Both the position numbers and the translations under genes were made by a program. Below are positions 45,201 to 53,850 of a stretch of DNA of 64,000 bases, piece after piece. The first letter of the stretch is position 1, and each line of letters begins with the position of its first letter. The DNA comes from Agromyces albus (GTDB lineage Bacteria; Actinomycetota; Actinomycetes; Actinomycetales; Microbacteriaceae): assembly GCF_030815405.1 (NCBI RefSeq), contig NZ_JAUSWX010000001.1:2604001-2668000 (forward strand), in the 5' to 3' direction. The notes below the pieces were generated by a model. That model saw only the letters and a list, made by a program, of their open reading frames with translations, was not told where the DNA came from and did not search any database.

Positions 45201-46202
45201 TCAGACCTCCTTCATCGGCTTGACGACCCGCACGTAGACGGCGACGATCACGATGACGATCAGGAAGGCGACGACGGAGAGCGCACTCGCCACGTCGACC
45301 TTGTGCTGGTTCTGGATGTACTTGAAGATCAGCGTCATGATCGTGTCGGCGTCGTAGCCGGGAATCGAGCCGGTCATCACCTTCAGGATCGGCAGCGAAT
45401 TGAAGACGTTGATGATGTTGATGAGCACCGCGACCGAGAGCGCCCCGCGCAACTGCGGCAGGATGACGCCGAAGTAGGTGCGCGCTGGTCCTGCGCCGTC
45501 CATCTTGGCCGCTTCGAGCACCTCCCCGGGCACCGTCTGGAGCCCGGCGAGGATCGTGTACGTCGTGAACGGCAGTGAGACGAACACGGCGACCACGATC
45601 GACCACCCGAATGCGGTGTCGGGGTTGCGGGTCCAGCCGTAACCCTCCGGCGTGTCGATCAGCCCGAGGTCGACGAGGAACGTGTTGACGATGCCGAAGT
45701 ACGGCTCGAGTCCGTAGTACACGACGAGCGTCGTCATGACGACGGATGCCGCCCACGGGATGATCACCGCGAGTCGCACGATGCGTCGACCGGGGAACGC
45801 CTTGTTCAGGATCTGCGCGAGCCCGAGCGAGATGAGCACGGTGGCTCCCACCACTGCGACGACCCACACGATCGTGCGAACGAAGATCGGCCAGAAGTAC
45901 GGGAACGAGAAGACCTCGACGTAGTTGTCGAAGCCGACCGAGCCCTGGTCGAGACCCGAGAGCGAGATGTCGCGGGTCGAGTTGAAGAACATGACGCCGG
46001 CGGGGAAGAGCACGACGCCGAGGATGAGGAGGAGGGCGGGCCCGATCCAGGGCAGCGATGCCAGCAGTTCGCGGCCGCCCGGCCTATGGGGCCCCGACCT
46101 GCGAGCGGCGGGTTCGGCGGTATTCGGCTCGCCGTCCCGCCCGCGGGGGCTGCCGTCGGCAGTCCCCGCGGGGATCGGTGACGTCTCGGACGTGGTGCTC
46201 AT
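45201..46202 (-). CDS. Sugar ABC transporter permease, MalF-like (GalNAc locus)
   Basis: 333 residues. A Gly/Arg/Pro-rich cytoplasmic tail (about 50 residues) precedes six helices. The EAA loop is GEVLEAAKMDGAGPARTYFGVILP. It is the first membrane subunit, encoded 48 nt after the binding protein gene and 3 nt before the second permease gene. The upstream GGAGGGATCGG lies far (about 20 nt) from the ATG. Confidence 0.92.
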   Translation of the reverse strand: MSTTSETSPIPAGTADGSPRGRDGEPNTAEPAARRSGPHRPGGRELLASLPWIGPALLLILGVVLFPAGVMFFNSTRDISLSGLDQGSVGFDNYVEVFSFPYFWPIFVRTIVWVVAVVGATVLISLGLAQILNKAFPGRRIVRLAVIIPWAASVVMTTLVVYYGLEPYFGIVNTFLVDLGLIDTPEGYGWTRNPDTAFGWSIVVAVFVSLPFTTYTILAGLQTVPGEVLEAAKMDGAGPARTYFGVILPQLRGALSVAVLINIINVFNSLPILKVMTGSIPGYDADTIMTLIFKYIQNQHKVDVASALSVVAFLIVIVIVAVYVRVVKPMKEV

Positions 46203-46250
46203 GATTCGGTGGTCACCGATCCCTCCGGGGTTTGCGTGGTGTGGTGCGGA

Positions 46251-47495
46251 CTAGCCCGCGTCGACCTGTGCCTGGATCTCGGTCAGGACCTCCTGCGCGC
46301 CCTTGGTCTGGAGCTGGCCGAAGAGCGCCTTGAACGCGCCATCCGTCGCCGACCACTTGGGGTTCGTGCTCGGGTAGAACTTCGCGTCGGGCAGGAGCTC
46401 GAGGAACGGTGCCAGCGCCTCCTCACCTGCGAGCTGCTCGGCGCCCGACTTCGTGACGGGGAGGAAGCCCTCGGCCTGCACCCACGGCACGTACACGTCG
46501 GCCGCGTAGTAGTAGTCGAAGAACTTCGTGATCGCGTCCTGCTTGTCGCCGTCGTTCTGGAAGGCCATGAGCTGGTCCATCACGCCGAGCGTGAACGGGC
46601 TGCCGTCTTGCGTGGGGATCGGCACGATCGAGTAGTCGAGTTCGGGGTTGCCCTCCTCGATCTGGCCGACGGTCGGCGGCAGGCCGACCTGCATGCCGAT
46701 CTGGCCCTGCACGAAGATGTCCATGAGCGGCGAACGGTCGGTCGAACCCGGGTCGGCCTGCGTTGCACCCGCATCGATCATCTTCTTGATCTGCTCGGCT
46801 CCCGGCAGGTTCGCCGGGTCGTCGACGGTGATCTCCTCGGCGTCGCCGAAGCTGCCGCCGCCACCCCAGAGCCACACGGCCGCCTCGGCCTGTGCCTCCT
46901 CGGAGCCGAGCGGCATGCCGTAGCCGGCGATGCCGCCGCCGAGTGCGGAGACCTTCGTCGCGGCGTCGAGCAGCTCGTCCCAGGTCGTGGGCGGTGCCGC
47001 GACGCCGGCCTGCTCGAGCAGCGCATTGTTCACGAACAAGGCACGTGCCGACGCGATCAGGGGCAGCGCGTAGGCGGTGCCGTCGACCTCGGTGTTCGCG
47101 ATGAACGAGTCCTGGAAGTCGCTCAACACCTCGGGTGAGACGACCTCCTCGGCTGTGTAGAGCAGCTCGTCGGCGGCGAAGCCGGCGAAGGGCCCGCCGT
47201 TGTAGATGTCGGGCGCCTCACCGCCCTGGATCTTCGTCGTGATGACGCTCTCGAGGTTGTCCCACGACTGCACCTCGAGGTCGATGGCGATGTCGGGATT
47301 CTCCTCCTCGAAGCCCGCGATGACGTCTTCCCAGAGCCCCTGGGTGTTGTCGGAGTAACTCGGGACGAGCATGTCGATGGTGGTCTTGCCATCTGCCTCA
47401 TCGCCGGAGCCTCCGCCGAATCCGCAGGATGCCAGTGTGAGCGACGCGGTGGCCGCGATGGCGATCGCCGAGCCGAACCGTAGCGACTTCTTCAT
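46251..47495 (-). CDS. Sugar ABC transporter substrate-binding lipoprotein (GalNAc locus)
   Basis: 414 residues from ATG at 47495 (GAGGAAG 6 nt upstream; the longer reading from 47576 is not signal-like). MKKSLRFGSAIAIAATASLTLASC gives a lipobox with Cys 24. Features of the CUT1 extracellular binding protein family are seen: TTIDMLVPSYSDN, FEEENPDIAIDLEVQSW, ITTKIQGGEAPDIYNG and PTTWDELLDAATKV. It captures the sugar outside the cell. It is the first gene of a three-gene import operon divergent from the catabolic operon. Confidence 0.94.
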   Translation of the reverse strand: MKKSLRFGSAIAIAATASLTLASCGFGGGSGDEADGKTTIDMLVPSYSDNTQGLWEDVIAGFEEENPDIAIDLEVQSWDNLESVITTKIQGGEAPDIYNGGPFAGFAADELLYTAEEVVSPEVLSDFQDSFIANTEVDGTAYALPLIASARALFVNNALLEQAGVAAPPTTWDELLDAATKVSALGGGIAGYGMPLGSEEAQAEAAVWLWGGGGSFGDAEEITVDDPANLPGAEQIKKMIDAGATQADPGSTDRSPLMDIFVQGQIGMQVGLPPTVGQIEEGNPELDYSIVPIPTQDGSPFTLGVMDQLMAFQNDGDKQDAITKFFDYYYAADVYVPWVQAEGFLPVTKSGAEQLAGEEALAPFLELLPDAKFYPSTNPKWSATDGAFKALFGQLQTKGAQEVLTEIQAQVDAG

Positions 47496-47865
47496 TCGTG
47501 CTTCCTCACTCTTGGTGGATGGGGCACGTGGCGTCCTGGGCCTCGCGCCACGGTGCGTGCGTCCGGAAACCCACATCGAGCAGGCCGAAGTGATGCTTCC
47601 TGACGGTTTCGATCACCCAATGATCAATTCCGTTCAGTGGACGCAGGAAACGTACGACGGATGCCACACCCCCGTCAAGACGGGAAACACATTTGTTACC
47701 GGATTTTGTTCAGATTCCTCACAAACGGAGAATTTCCCCGTTTTTCGCGGCAATGATCGCTCTCATGATCGATAGACATCCCGAACTGTCATCTGCAATC
47801 ATTGAATCGTCATACCGCCCGCGACTGACCGAGCGTGGGCTTCCCAGCACCCTGGAGCATCGATC
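47496..47865. promoter_or_regulatory. Divergent control region of the GalNAc locus (370 nt, no gene)
   Basis: The middle is A/T-richer than anything nearby (47680-47815). Related short words recur: CAATGATCA (47618-47626), CAATGATCG (47751-47759), CATGATCG (47764-47771) and the self-complementary CAATCATTG (47797-47805). These are candidate sites for the DeoR-type regulator encoded in the operon. No convincing -35/-10 pair can be singled out, and no open frame here looks coding. Confidence 0.45.
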
Positions 47866-48771
47866 GTGACCACATCGCAGTCCCCCACCGCCCCCGGCCT
47901 GCACATGGCGGCAGAACTCGCATCGCAGCCCGAGACCTGGGCGCGCGCCGCCGAACTGCGCGACGAGCAGGCGCTGCTCCCCGGCTCCGGCTCGCGGGTC
48001 GCCGTCGTGGGGTGCGGCACCTCGTGGTTCATCGCGCAGTCGTACGCGTGGCTCCGCGAAGCGGGCGGGCACGGCGAGACCGATGCCTTCGCGGCATCCG
48101 AGGCCTTCGTCGACCGCGGCTACGACGTCGTCGTGGCACTCACCCGCTCGGGCACCACCACCGAGGTGCTGCAGCTCGTCGAAGGGCTGCGTGGCCGCGT
48201 GCGAACGGTCGGCGTCATCGGTGACGCCGCCTCACCCCTCGTGGGCCTCGTCGACGAGGCCGTGACGCTCCCCTTCGCCGACGAGCAGTCCGTCGTGCAG
48301 ACCCGCTTCGCGACGACCGCGCTCGCGTTCTTCCGGGCATCGCTCGGCGAGCGCCTCGACGGGCCCATCGCCGACGCAGAGCGCGCGGTCGCCGAGGAGC
48401 TCGACCCCAAGCTCGCCGAGGCCGAGCAGTACACCTTCCTCGGCCGCGGCTGGTCGGTGGGCCTCGCCCATGAGGCGGCCCTGAAGATGCGCGAGGCCTC
48501 GCAGTCGTGGACCGAGTCCTACCCCTCGATGGAGTACCGGCACGGCCCGATCTCGATCGGCGCCCCGGGCCGCGTGACGTGGCAATTCGGGGAGGCGCCC
48601 GATGGGCTCGACGCCGAGGTCGCCGCCACCGGCGCTCGTTTCGAGGCCGGGTCGCTCGACCCGATGGCCGAGCTCGTGCGCGCCCAGCGCGTGGCACTCG
48701 CGCGAGCCCGCGCACGGGGGCTCGACCCCGACGAGCCGCGCAACCTCACCCGCTCCGTGATTCTCGCGTGA
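47866..48771 (+). CDS. agaS: SIS-domain sugar isomerase, probable galactosamine-6-phosphate deaminase/isomerase (AgaS-like)
   Basis: 301 residues from GTG at 47866 with GGAG 9 nt upstream. Two SIS domains: VAVVGCGTSWFIAQSYAWLRE and VALTRSGTTTEVLQLVEGL in the first, FLGRGWSVGLAHEAALKMREAS and SYPSMEYRHGPISIG in the second. The glutaminase half of GlmS is missing, as in AgaS and FrlB. With a tagatose-6-phosphate kinase and aldolase following, conversion of galactosamine-6-P to tagatose-6-P is the best reading. The symbol is by context. Confidence 0.78.
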   Translation: MTTSQSPTAPGLHMAAELASQPETWARAAELRDEQALLPGSGSRVAVVGCGTSWFIAQSYAWLREAGGHGETDAFAASEAFVDRGYDVVVALTRSGTTTEVLQLVEGLRGRVRTVGVIGDAASPLVGLVDEAVTLPFADEQSVVQTRFATTALAFFRASLGERLDGPIADAERAVAEELDPKLAEAEQYTFLGRGWSVGLAHEAALKMREASQSWTESYPSMEYRHGPISIGAPGRVTWQFGEAPDGLDAEVAATGARFEAGSLDPMAELVRAQRVALARARARGLDPDEPRNLTRSVILA

Positions 48772-49748
48772 TGACCGAGACGATCATTCGCAGCGCAGCG
48801 CGGTCGCTCGGCGCGGGCGACGCCGTCCTCGCGTTCGACGTCGGCGGCACCGACACCAAGTCGGCGCTCGTCGACGCGAGCGGCACCGTGCTGGGCCTGC
48901 GCCGCACACCGACCCCGCGAGACCCGGCCGACCCTGCCGGCGCGATCGTCGCCGCGCTCGCCGGCCTCGCCCGGGAGCACCTCGCCGAAGCACCCGGTGC
49001 GCGAGTCGCAGCGGCCGGCGTGAGCGTGCCCGGCCTCGTCGACGAGCGCACGGGCATGGGCATCTTCGCGAGCAACCTCGGCTGGCGCGACGCCCCGATC
49101 CGCTCGCTCGCCGAGGAGGCGATCAGGCTTCCCGTCGCGTTCGGCCACGACGTCCGAGCGGCGGGAGACGCCGAGCACCGCCTCGGCGCTGCACGCGGCT
49201 ACGGCGACGTCGTCGTGCTCGCGATCGGCACGGGCATCGCGGGCTCGATCGTGCTCGGCGGGCACCCGTATTCCGGCGGCGGCTTCGCGGGCGAGCTCGG
49301 GCACGCGCTGAGCGACCCGCGCGGCGAGCGCTGCGCGTGCGGCGCGGTCGGATGCCTCGAGACGATCGCCTCCGCTGGAGCGATCGCCCGCCGGTACACC
49401 GCGGCATCCGGCACCGCCGTCACCGGCGCCCGAGACGTGCTCGCTGCAGCGAGGGCGGGCGACCCGGTGGCCACGCGGGTGTGGGACGACGCCGTCGAGG
49501 CGCTCGCCGAGCAGCTCGCGCGGCTCGTCGCGATGATCGCCCCCGAGGCCGTCGTGATCGGCGGCGGCCTCGCGCAGGCCGGTCCTGCCCTCTTCACGCC
49601 GCTCGGCGAGCGACTCGACGGCTTGCTCAGCTTCCACCGCCGGCCCGCGCTCGTGCAGGCGCAGCTCGGCGACGACGCGGGCCTGCTCGGCACCGCCCTC
49701 GCTGCTCGTGACCTCGCCGCGGCGCTCGAGACGGGCGGCACGCCGTGA
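48771..49748 (+). CDS. ROK-family sugar kinase, probable GalNAc kinase
   Basis: 325 residues from ATG at 48771, overlapping the previous stop by one base. The ATP motif is AFDVGGTDTKSALVD, the ROK zinc motif is CACGAVGCLE, and the substrate segment is GGFAGELGHAL. It phosphorylates an amino sugar or hexose at C6. In this operon, which uses an ABC importer and so delivers free sugar, it is the expected GalNAc kinase that feeds the deacetylase at the operon end. Confidence 0.82.
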   Translation: MTETIIRSAARSLGAGDAVLAFDVGGTDTKSALVDASGTVLGLRRTPTPRDPADPAGAIVAALAGLAREHLAEAPGARVAAAGVSVPGLVDERTGMGIFASNLGWRDAPIRSLAEEAIRLPVAFGHDVRAAGDAEHRLGAARGYGDVVVLAIGTGIAGSIVLGGHPYSGGGFAGELGHALSDPRGERCACGAVGCLETIASAGAIARRYTAASGTAVTGARDVLAAARAGDPVATRVWDDAVEALAEQLARLVAMIAPEAVVIGGGLAQAGPALFTPLGERLDGLLSFHRRPALVQAQLGDDAGLLGTALAARDLAAALETGGTP

Positions 49749-50713
49749 TCCTCACCGTCACCCCGAACCCGGCGCTCGATCTCACGTGGCACGTCGACCG
49801 GCTCACGCCGGGGGCGACGCACCGAGTGCGAACCGGAGTCGCGCGGGCCGGCGGCAAGGGCGTGAACGTGGCACGGGTGCTGCACGGCCGGCATATCGAC
49901 GTGCTCGCGCTCGCCACGAGCGGCGGTGCCACGGGCGCCGAGTTCACGAGGGAGCTCGACTCGAGCGGCATCCCGCATCACGTCGTGCCGATCGGCGGCG
50001 CAACCCGCCGCAGCGTCGCGATCGTCGATGACGAGCGCGGCGAGACGGCGGTCTTCAACGAGCACGGCGCACCGCTCGACGCCGCTGAATCGAGCGCCCT
50101 GCTCGACGCGGCAGCGCGCCTCGGCCGAGCGAGCCGCGTCGTGGCGATCTGCGGCAGCTTGCCGCCCGGCGTCTCCCCCGACGCGCTCGGCGCGCTCGTC
50201 GAGGGCCTCGTGGCCGCGGGCACTCGCGTCGTCGTCGACACGAGCGGTCCCGGCCTCCTCGCCGCAGCGCGGGCCGGCGCACACGCCCTCAAGCCGAACC
50301 GCGACGAGCTCGAAGCGGCCATGGGGCACGCCGATCCGGTCAGCGGAGCGCGAGCGCTCCTCGACCTCGGGGCGGGCCTCGTCGTCGTCTCGCTCGGCGC
50401 CGAGGGGCTCGTCTGCGTCAGCCGAGCGGATGCCGCGGGCGGCCTCAGAGCGCGGCTGCCCCGAGTGCTCCACGGCAACGCGACGGGTGCCGGCGACGCA
50501 CTCGTCGCCGCGATTGCTGCGGCGCTCGCCGACACTCCCGACCTGCACGAGGACACGGATGTCGCAGCCGCCGCGCGCTCGCGGCTGGCTCGCCGGGCTG
50601 CGGCCTGGTCGGCGTCGGCGGTGCTCATGCCGCTCGCCGGCGAGCTCTCCCCCCAGCACGATGCCCTCGAGGCCGAGGTCGTCGTCGAATCCATCGCCGA
50701 GGAGCACGCATGA
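49745..50713 (+). CDS. PfkB-family kinase, probable tagatose-6-phosphate kinase (LacC/FruK type)
   Basis: 322 residues from GTG at 49745 (GTGA overlap). The N-terminal VTPNPALDLTWHVDRL, GGKGVNVARVL and the C-terminal catalytic NATGAGDALVAAI are typical of the 1-phosphofructokinase/tagatose-6-P kinase group. It makes tagatose-1,6-bisphosphate for the aldolase encoded next. Fructose-1-P as substrate cannot be excluded by sequence alone; the operon favours tagatose-6-P. Confidence 0.82.
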   Translation: MILTVTPNPALDLTWHVDRLTPGATHRVRTGVARAGGKGVNVARVLHGRHIDVLALATSGGATGAEFTRELDSSGIPHHVVPIGGATRRSVAIVDDERGETAVFNEHGAPLDAAESSALLDAAARLGRASRVVAICGSLPPGVSPDALGALVEGLVAAGTRVVVDTSGPGLLAAARAGAHALKPNRDELEAAMGHADPVSGARALLDLGAGLVVVSLGAEGLVCVSRADAAGGLRARLPRVLHGNATGAGDALVAAIAAALADTPDLHEDTDVAAAARSRLARRAAAWSASAVLMPLAGELSPQHDALEAEVVVESIAEEHA

Positions 50714-51564
50714 CGCTCACCCCCACCCGCGAGCTCCTCGACGCGGCCTTCGCCGCAGGGCGAGGCATCGGCGCCTTCAACGTGCTGCACCTCGAGACGG
50801 CCGAGGCGCTCGCGTCGGCCGCGGAGGCCGCCGGCCGCCCCGTCATCCTCCAGCTCTCGCAGAACTGCGTCCGCTACCACGGCGGGCTCGAGCCGATCGC
50901 CCTCGCGACGCTCGCGGTGGCCGAGGCGTCGAGCGCCGACATCGCGGTGCACCTCGACCACGCCGAGGATCCCGCCCTCGCGGTCCGGGCGATCGAGCTC
51001 GGCTTCGGCTCGGTCATGTACGACGGGTCGAAGCTCGACTTCGACGAGAACGTCGCGGCGACCCGCCTCGTCGTGGAGCGCGCCTCAGCCGCGGGGGTGC
51101 TCGTGGAGGCCGAGCTCGGCGAGATCGGCGGCAAGGACGGAGCGCATGCGCCGGGAGTTCGAACCGATCCCGACGAGGCGGCGCGCTTCGTCGCGGCGAC
51201 CGGCGTCGAGGCGCTCGCGGTCGCGGTCGGCTCGCAGCACGCGATGACGGAGCGCGTCGCCGCGATCGACCTCGAGCTCATCGCACGCCTGCGGGCGGCG
51301 GTGCCGGTGCCGCTCGTGCTGCACGGGTCATCCGGCGTGCCAGACGAGACGATCGTGGCGGGCATCCGCGCCGGCCTCACGAAGATCAACGTGTCGACCC
51401 ACCTGAGCACCAGGTTCACCGGCGCGATCCGCCGATATCTCGACGAGCATCCGACGGTCGTAGACTCGCGGACGTACCTCGCGGAGGGCCGAACCGCTGT
51501 CGAGCACGAAGCGGCCAGGCTGCTCCTGCTCCTCGCCGGGGCCGGGAAGGAGCAGCACGCATGA
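50710..51564 (+). CDS. Class II aldolase, probable tagatose-1,6-bisphosphate aldolase (KbaY/GatY-like)
   Basis: 284 residues from ATG at 50710 (ATGA overlap). Zinc-ligand and active-site segments are GAFNVLHLETAEA, VHLDHAEDP, VEAELGEIGGKDG, VLHGSSGVPDE and KINVSTHLS. The enzyme cleaves a ketose-1,6-bisphosphate into dihydroxyacetone phosphate and glyceraldehyde-3-P. The short length (about 285) is that of the KbaY/GatY branch rather than the main glycolytic FBA of actinobacteria (about 340). Confidence 0.87.
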   Translation: MTLTPTRELLDAAFAAGRGIGAFNVLHLETAEALASAAEAAGRPVILQLSQNCVRYHGGLEPIALATLAVAEASSADIAVHLDHAEDPALAVRAIELGFGSVMYDGSKLDFDENVAATRLVVERASAAGVLVEAELGEIGGKDGAHAPGVRTDPDEAARFVAATGVEALAVAVGSQHAMTERVAAIDLELIARLRAAVPVPLVLHGSSGVPDETIVAGIRAGLTKINVSTHLSTRFTGAIRRYLDEHPTVVDSRTYLAEGRTAVEHEAARLLLLLAGAGKEQHA

Positions 51565-52349
51565 ACCGCGCAGAGCGACTGAGCGCCGTGCTCGACCTGC
51601 TCGCAGAAGACGGGCAGCTCGAGGTCGACGCGATCGTCGAGCGACTCGAGGTCTCGCCCGCCACCGCACGTCGTGACCTCGACGCCCTCGCGCAGCAGCA
51701 GCTGCTCACCCGCACGCGCGGCGGCGCCGTCGCCCACTCCGTGGCGTACGACCTGCCGATCCGCTACAAGAACCAGCAGAACCCCGACGCCAAGGCGGCG
51801 ATCGCGCGCGCTGCGAGCGCCCTCGTGCCGCGTGGCGCCGTGATCGGGCTCTGCGGCGGCACGACGGCGACGGCCATCGCCGACGCGCTCATGTCGCGTG
51901 CCGACATCATGGAGCCGGCCCCCGACCCGAGCCTCACGGTCGTGACGAACGCGATCAACATCGCGATGCAGCTCGCGATGCGCCCCCAGATCAAGACGGT
52001 CGTCACGGGCGGGGTCGTGCACGCCCGCTCCTACGAGCTCGTCGGCTCGTACACCGACGCGGTGCTCGCGAGCGTGACCCTCGATTTCGCGTTCATCGGG
52101 GTCAACGGCATCGATCCGAACGTCGGCCCCACTTCGCACGATGAGCGCGAGGCGGCCGTGAACGCGCTCATGGCCGCGCGCGCGACCCACGCCGTGCTCG
52201 TCGCGGACTCGAGCAAGATCGACAAGCGCGCGTTCGCGGCGATCGGCCCGCCGCGGCTGTTCACGACGCTCATCACCGACGCGGGCGCCACCGAGGAGCA
52301 GCGCGAACGCCTCGCCGATCGCGGCTACGACGTTATCGTTGCCGAGTGA
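51561..52349 (+). CDS. DeoR/GlpR-family regulator of the GalNAc locus (AgaR-like)
   Basis: 262 residues from ATG at 51561 (ATGA overlap with the aldolase). HTH: RLSAVLDLLAEDGQLEVDAI, RLEVSPATARRDLDALAQQ and TRTRGGAVAHS. The sensor domain has VIGLCGGTTATAIADAL, VVTNAINIAMQL, DFAFIGVNGIDPNVGP and AVLVADSSKID. It lies inside the operon it presumably represses. Likely inducer: a phosphorylated pathway sugar. Candidate sites are the CAATGATC words at 47618-47805. Confidence 0.88.
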   Translation: MNRAERLSAVLDLLAEDGQLEVDAIVERLEVSPATARRDLDALAQQQLLTRTRGGAVAHSVAYDLPIRYKNQQNPDAKAAIARAASALVPRGAVIGLCGGTTATAIADALMSRADIMEPAPDPSLTVVTNAINIAMQLAMRPQIKTVVTGGVVHARSYELVGSYTDAVLASVTLDFAFIGVNGIDPNVGPTSHDEREAAVNALMAARATHAVLVADSSKIDKRAFAAIGPPRLFTTLITDAGATEEQRERLADRGYDVIVAE

Positions 52350-53503
52350 GCACTTCTCGGGCCGTCATCCACTCAGCGCGCCTCGTGAGCGGTGCCGACA
52401 CCGTCGCCGATGCGTGGGTGCGGTTCGAGGGCGACCGCATCGCCGAGCGCGGCATCGGCGATTCGTGGCGTGACGGCCTCCCCGCCGCGGCCGACGTGAC
52501 GGATGCCGCGGGCCGCTTCCTCGTTCCGGGATTCATCGACCTGCACTGCCACGGCGCCGGCGGTGCGTCGGTCGACGAGGGCGAGGCGGCCATCGAGACC
52601 GTGCTCGCCGTGCACAACGCCCACGGCACCACTCGTTCGGTGCTCTCGCTCGTGACGGCGCCGATCGATCGGCTCGCGACTCAGCTCGAGGCGATCGCGC
52701 GGGTCGCCGCGGTCGATCCGCGGGTGCTCGGCGCCCACCTCGAGGGGCCGTTCCTCGACGCCGAGTTCCGCGGGGCGCACGACGCGGGCATGCTGCGCAC
52801 GGCGGACGCGGCATCCGTCGACCTGCTGCTCGAAGCGGCGGGCGGCGTTCTTCGGCAGATCACCCTCGCCCCCGAGCGAGCCGGGGCGGCCGAGGCGATC
52901 GCCCGGTTCACCGACGCCGGGGTCGTCGTCGCCGTCGGACACACCGGCGCCGACTTCGAGACGGCACTCGCGGCGTTCGAGGCCGGAGCGAGCATGCTCA
53001 CGCATGCCTTCAACGGCATGCGCGGCATCCATCATCGTGCTCCGGGCCCGGTCGTGGCGGCGATGCGCGCCGATCACGTCACCCTCGAGATCATCAACGA
53101 CGGCGTGCACGTGCATCCCGACGTCGTGCGCCTCGCGTTCGCGGGTGCGCCGGGGCGGGTGGCGCTCGTGAGCGACGCGATGGCGGCGACCGGATCGGCC
53201 GACGGCGACTACCTACTCGGCTCTCTCGAGGTCGTGGTGGCGGGCGGAGTCGCCCGCCTTCGCGACGGCGGCTCGATCGCGGGCTCGACGCTCACGCAAG
53301 ACGAGGCACTGCGCCGCGCCGTGGTCGACAGCGGGATCCCACTCGAGGAGGCGGTCGGTGCGCTGACGATCGCCCCGGCCGCGGCCATCGGCCGGGCACT
53401 CGACCTCGGCCGACTCGAGGCGGGGTATGCCGCCGATGCGGTGCTCCTCGGCGATGAACTCGGCGTCGAGGCCGTGTGGTGCGCCGGGAGCCGACTCGTC
53501 TGA
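52346..53503 (+). CDS. nagA: N-acetylglucosamine/galactosamine-6-phosphate deacetylase (NagA/AgaA)
   Basis: 385 residues from GTG at 52346, overlapping the regulator stop by 4 nt. Metal and substrate motifs of the family are intact: FIDLHCHGAGG, LGAHLEGPFLDAEFRG, VAVGHTGADFETA, LTHAFNGMRGIHHR and LVSDAMAATGSADG. It hydrolyses the acetyl group of GalNAc-6-P and/or GlcNAc-6-P. In the operon it acts between the kinase and AgaS. The other amino-sugar operon of the window (nagB) has no deacetylase gene of its own, so this one may serve both. Confidence 0.92.
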   Translation: MSTSRAVIHSARLVSGADTVADAWVRFEGDRIAERGIGDSWRDGLPAAADVTDAAGRFLVPGFIDLHCHGAGGASVDEGEAAIETVLAVHNAHGTTRSVLSLVTAPIDRLATQLEAIARVAAVDPRVLGAHLEGPFLDAEFRGAHDAGMLRTADAASVDLLLEAAGGVLRQITLAPERAGAAEAIARFTDAGVVVAVGHTGADFETALAAFEAGASMLTHAFNGMRGIHHRAPGPVVAAMRADHVTLEIINDGVHVHPDVVRLAFAGAPGRVALVSDAMAATGSADGDYLLGSLEVVVAGGVARLRDGGSIAGSTLTQDEALRRAVVDSGIPLEEAVGALTIAPAAAIGRALDLGRLEAGYAADAVLLGDELGVEAVWCAGSRLV

Positions 53504-53532
53504 ACGCCTCGCGCGCGGGTCGAATCACCTGT

Positions 53533-53577
53533 GGCGGGGTTCGGAGACGTGTTCCCCATCGCCTCCGAACCCCCGCC
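53533..53577 (+). terminator. Hairpin terminator of the GalNAc operon
   Basis: GGCGGGGTTCGGAG (53533-53546) pairs with CTCCGAACCCCCGCC (53563-53577), 14 bp with one bulged base, 30 nt after the nagA stop. Confidence 0.75.
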
Positions 53578-53800
53578 CGGTCGATCGGTCGCGTCGACCC
53601 CCGACGCGACCGATCAGGCGCCGGCTGCGCCGGCATCCGTCTCAGAGTTCGGGTCTCGGGAGACGGTGGTGTGCGAGGGCGTGATTGCTGCCCTCACCAT
53701 GAGAGATGTCGCGTTCAGCGATCTATGACGCAACTCTCAAATAGATCTGCTGAAATGGGTCCACCCACCGCGGCGACCCCGTCATGAATCGCCCATCGAA

Positions 53801-53820
53801 GCGTCTCTACAGTGAGACGC
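53801..53820 (+). promoter_or_regulatory. Inverted repeat upstream of the sigma-factor fusion gene
   Basis: Perfect 7-bp arms GCGTCTC and GAGACGC with 6 nt between. It ends 30 nt before the GTG start. It may be an operator or a 5' leader hairpin; it also contains CGTCT, similar to the -10 of ECF promoters, so autoregulation is possible. No matching GGAAC -35 is seen. Confidence 0.4.
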
Positions 53821-53850
53821 CTTTGTTCGCCCCAACCCGAAGGAGGCGGC

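Larger units (their letters stand above)
53504..53850. other. Intergenic region, 347 nt
   Basis: It holds the terminator at 53533-53577, an A/T-richer stretch at 53720-53760 that may carry a promoter, and an inverted repeat GCGTCTC-TACAGT-GAGACGC at 53801-53820 close to the sigma-factor gene. A 65-codon open frame (53531-53728) overlaps the terminator and does not look coding. Confidence 0.6.

Noticed and set aside
53531..53728. A possible 65-residue protein after nagA
   Set aside because: It overlaps the operon terminator hairpin, has no ribosome-binding site and no recognisable pattern.
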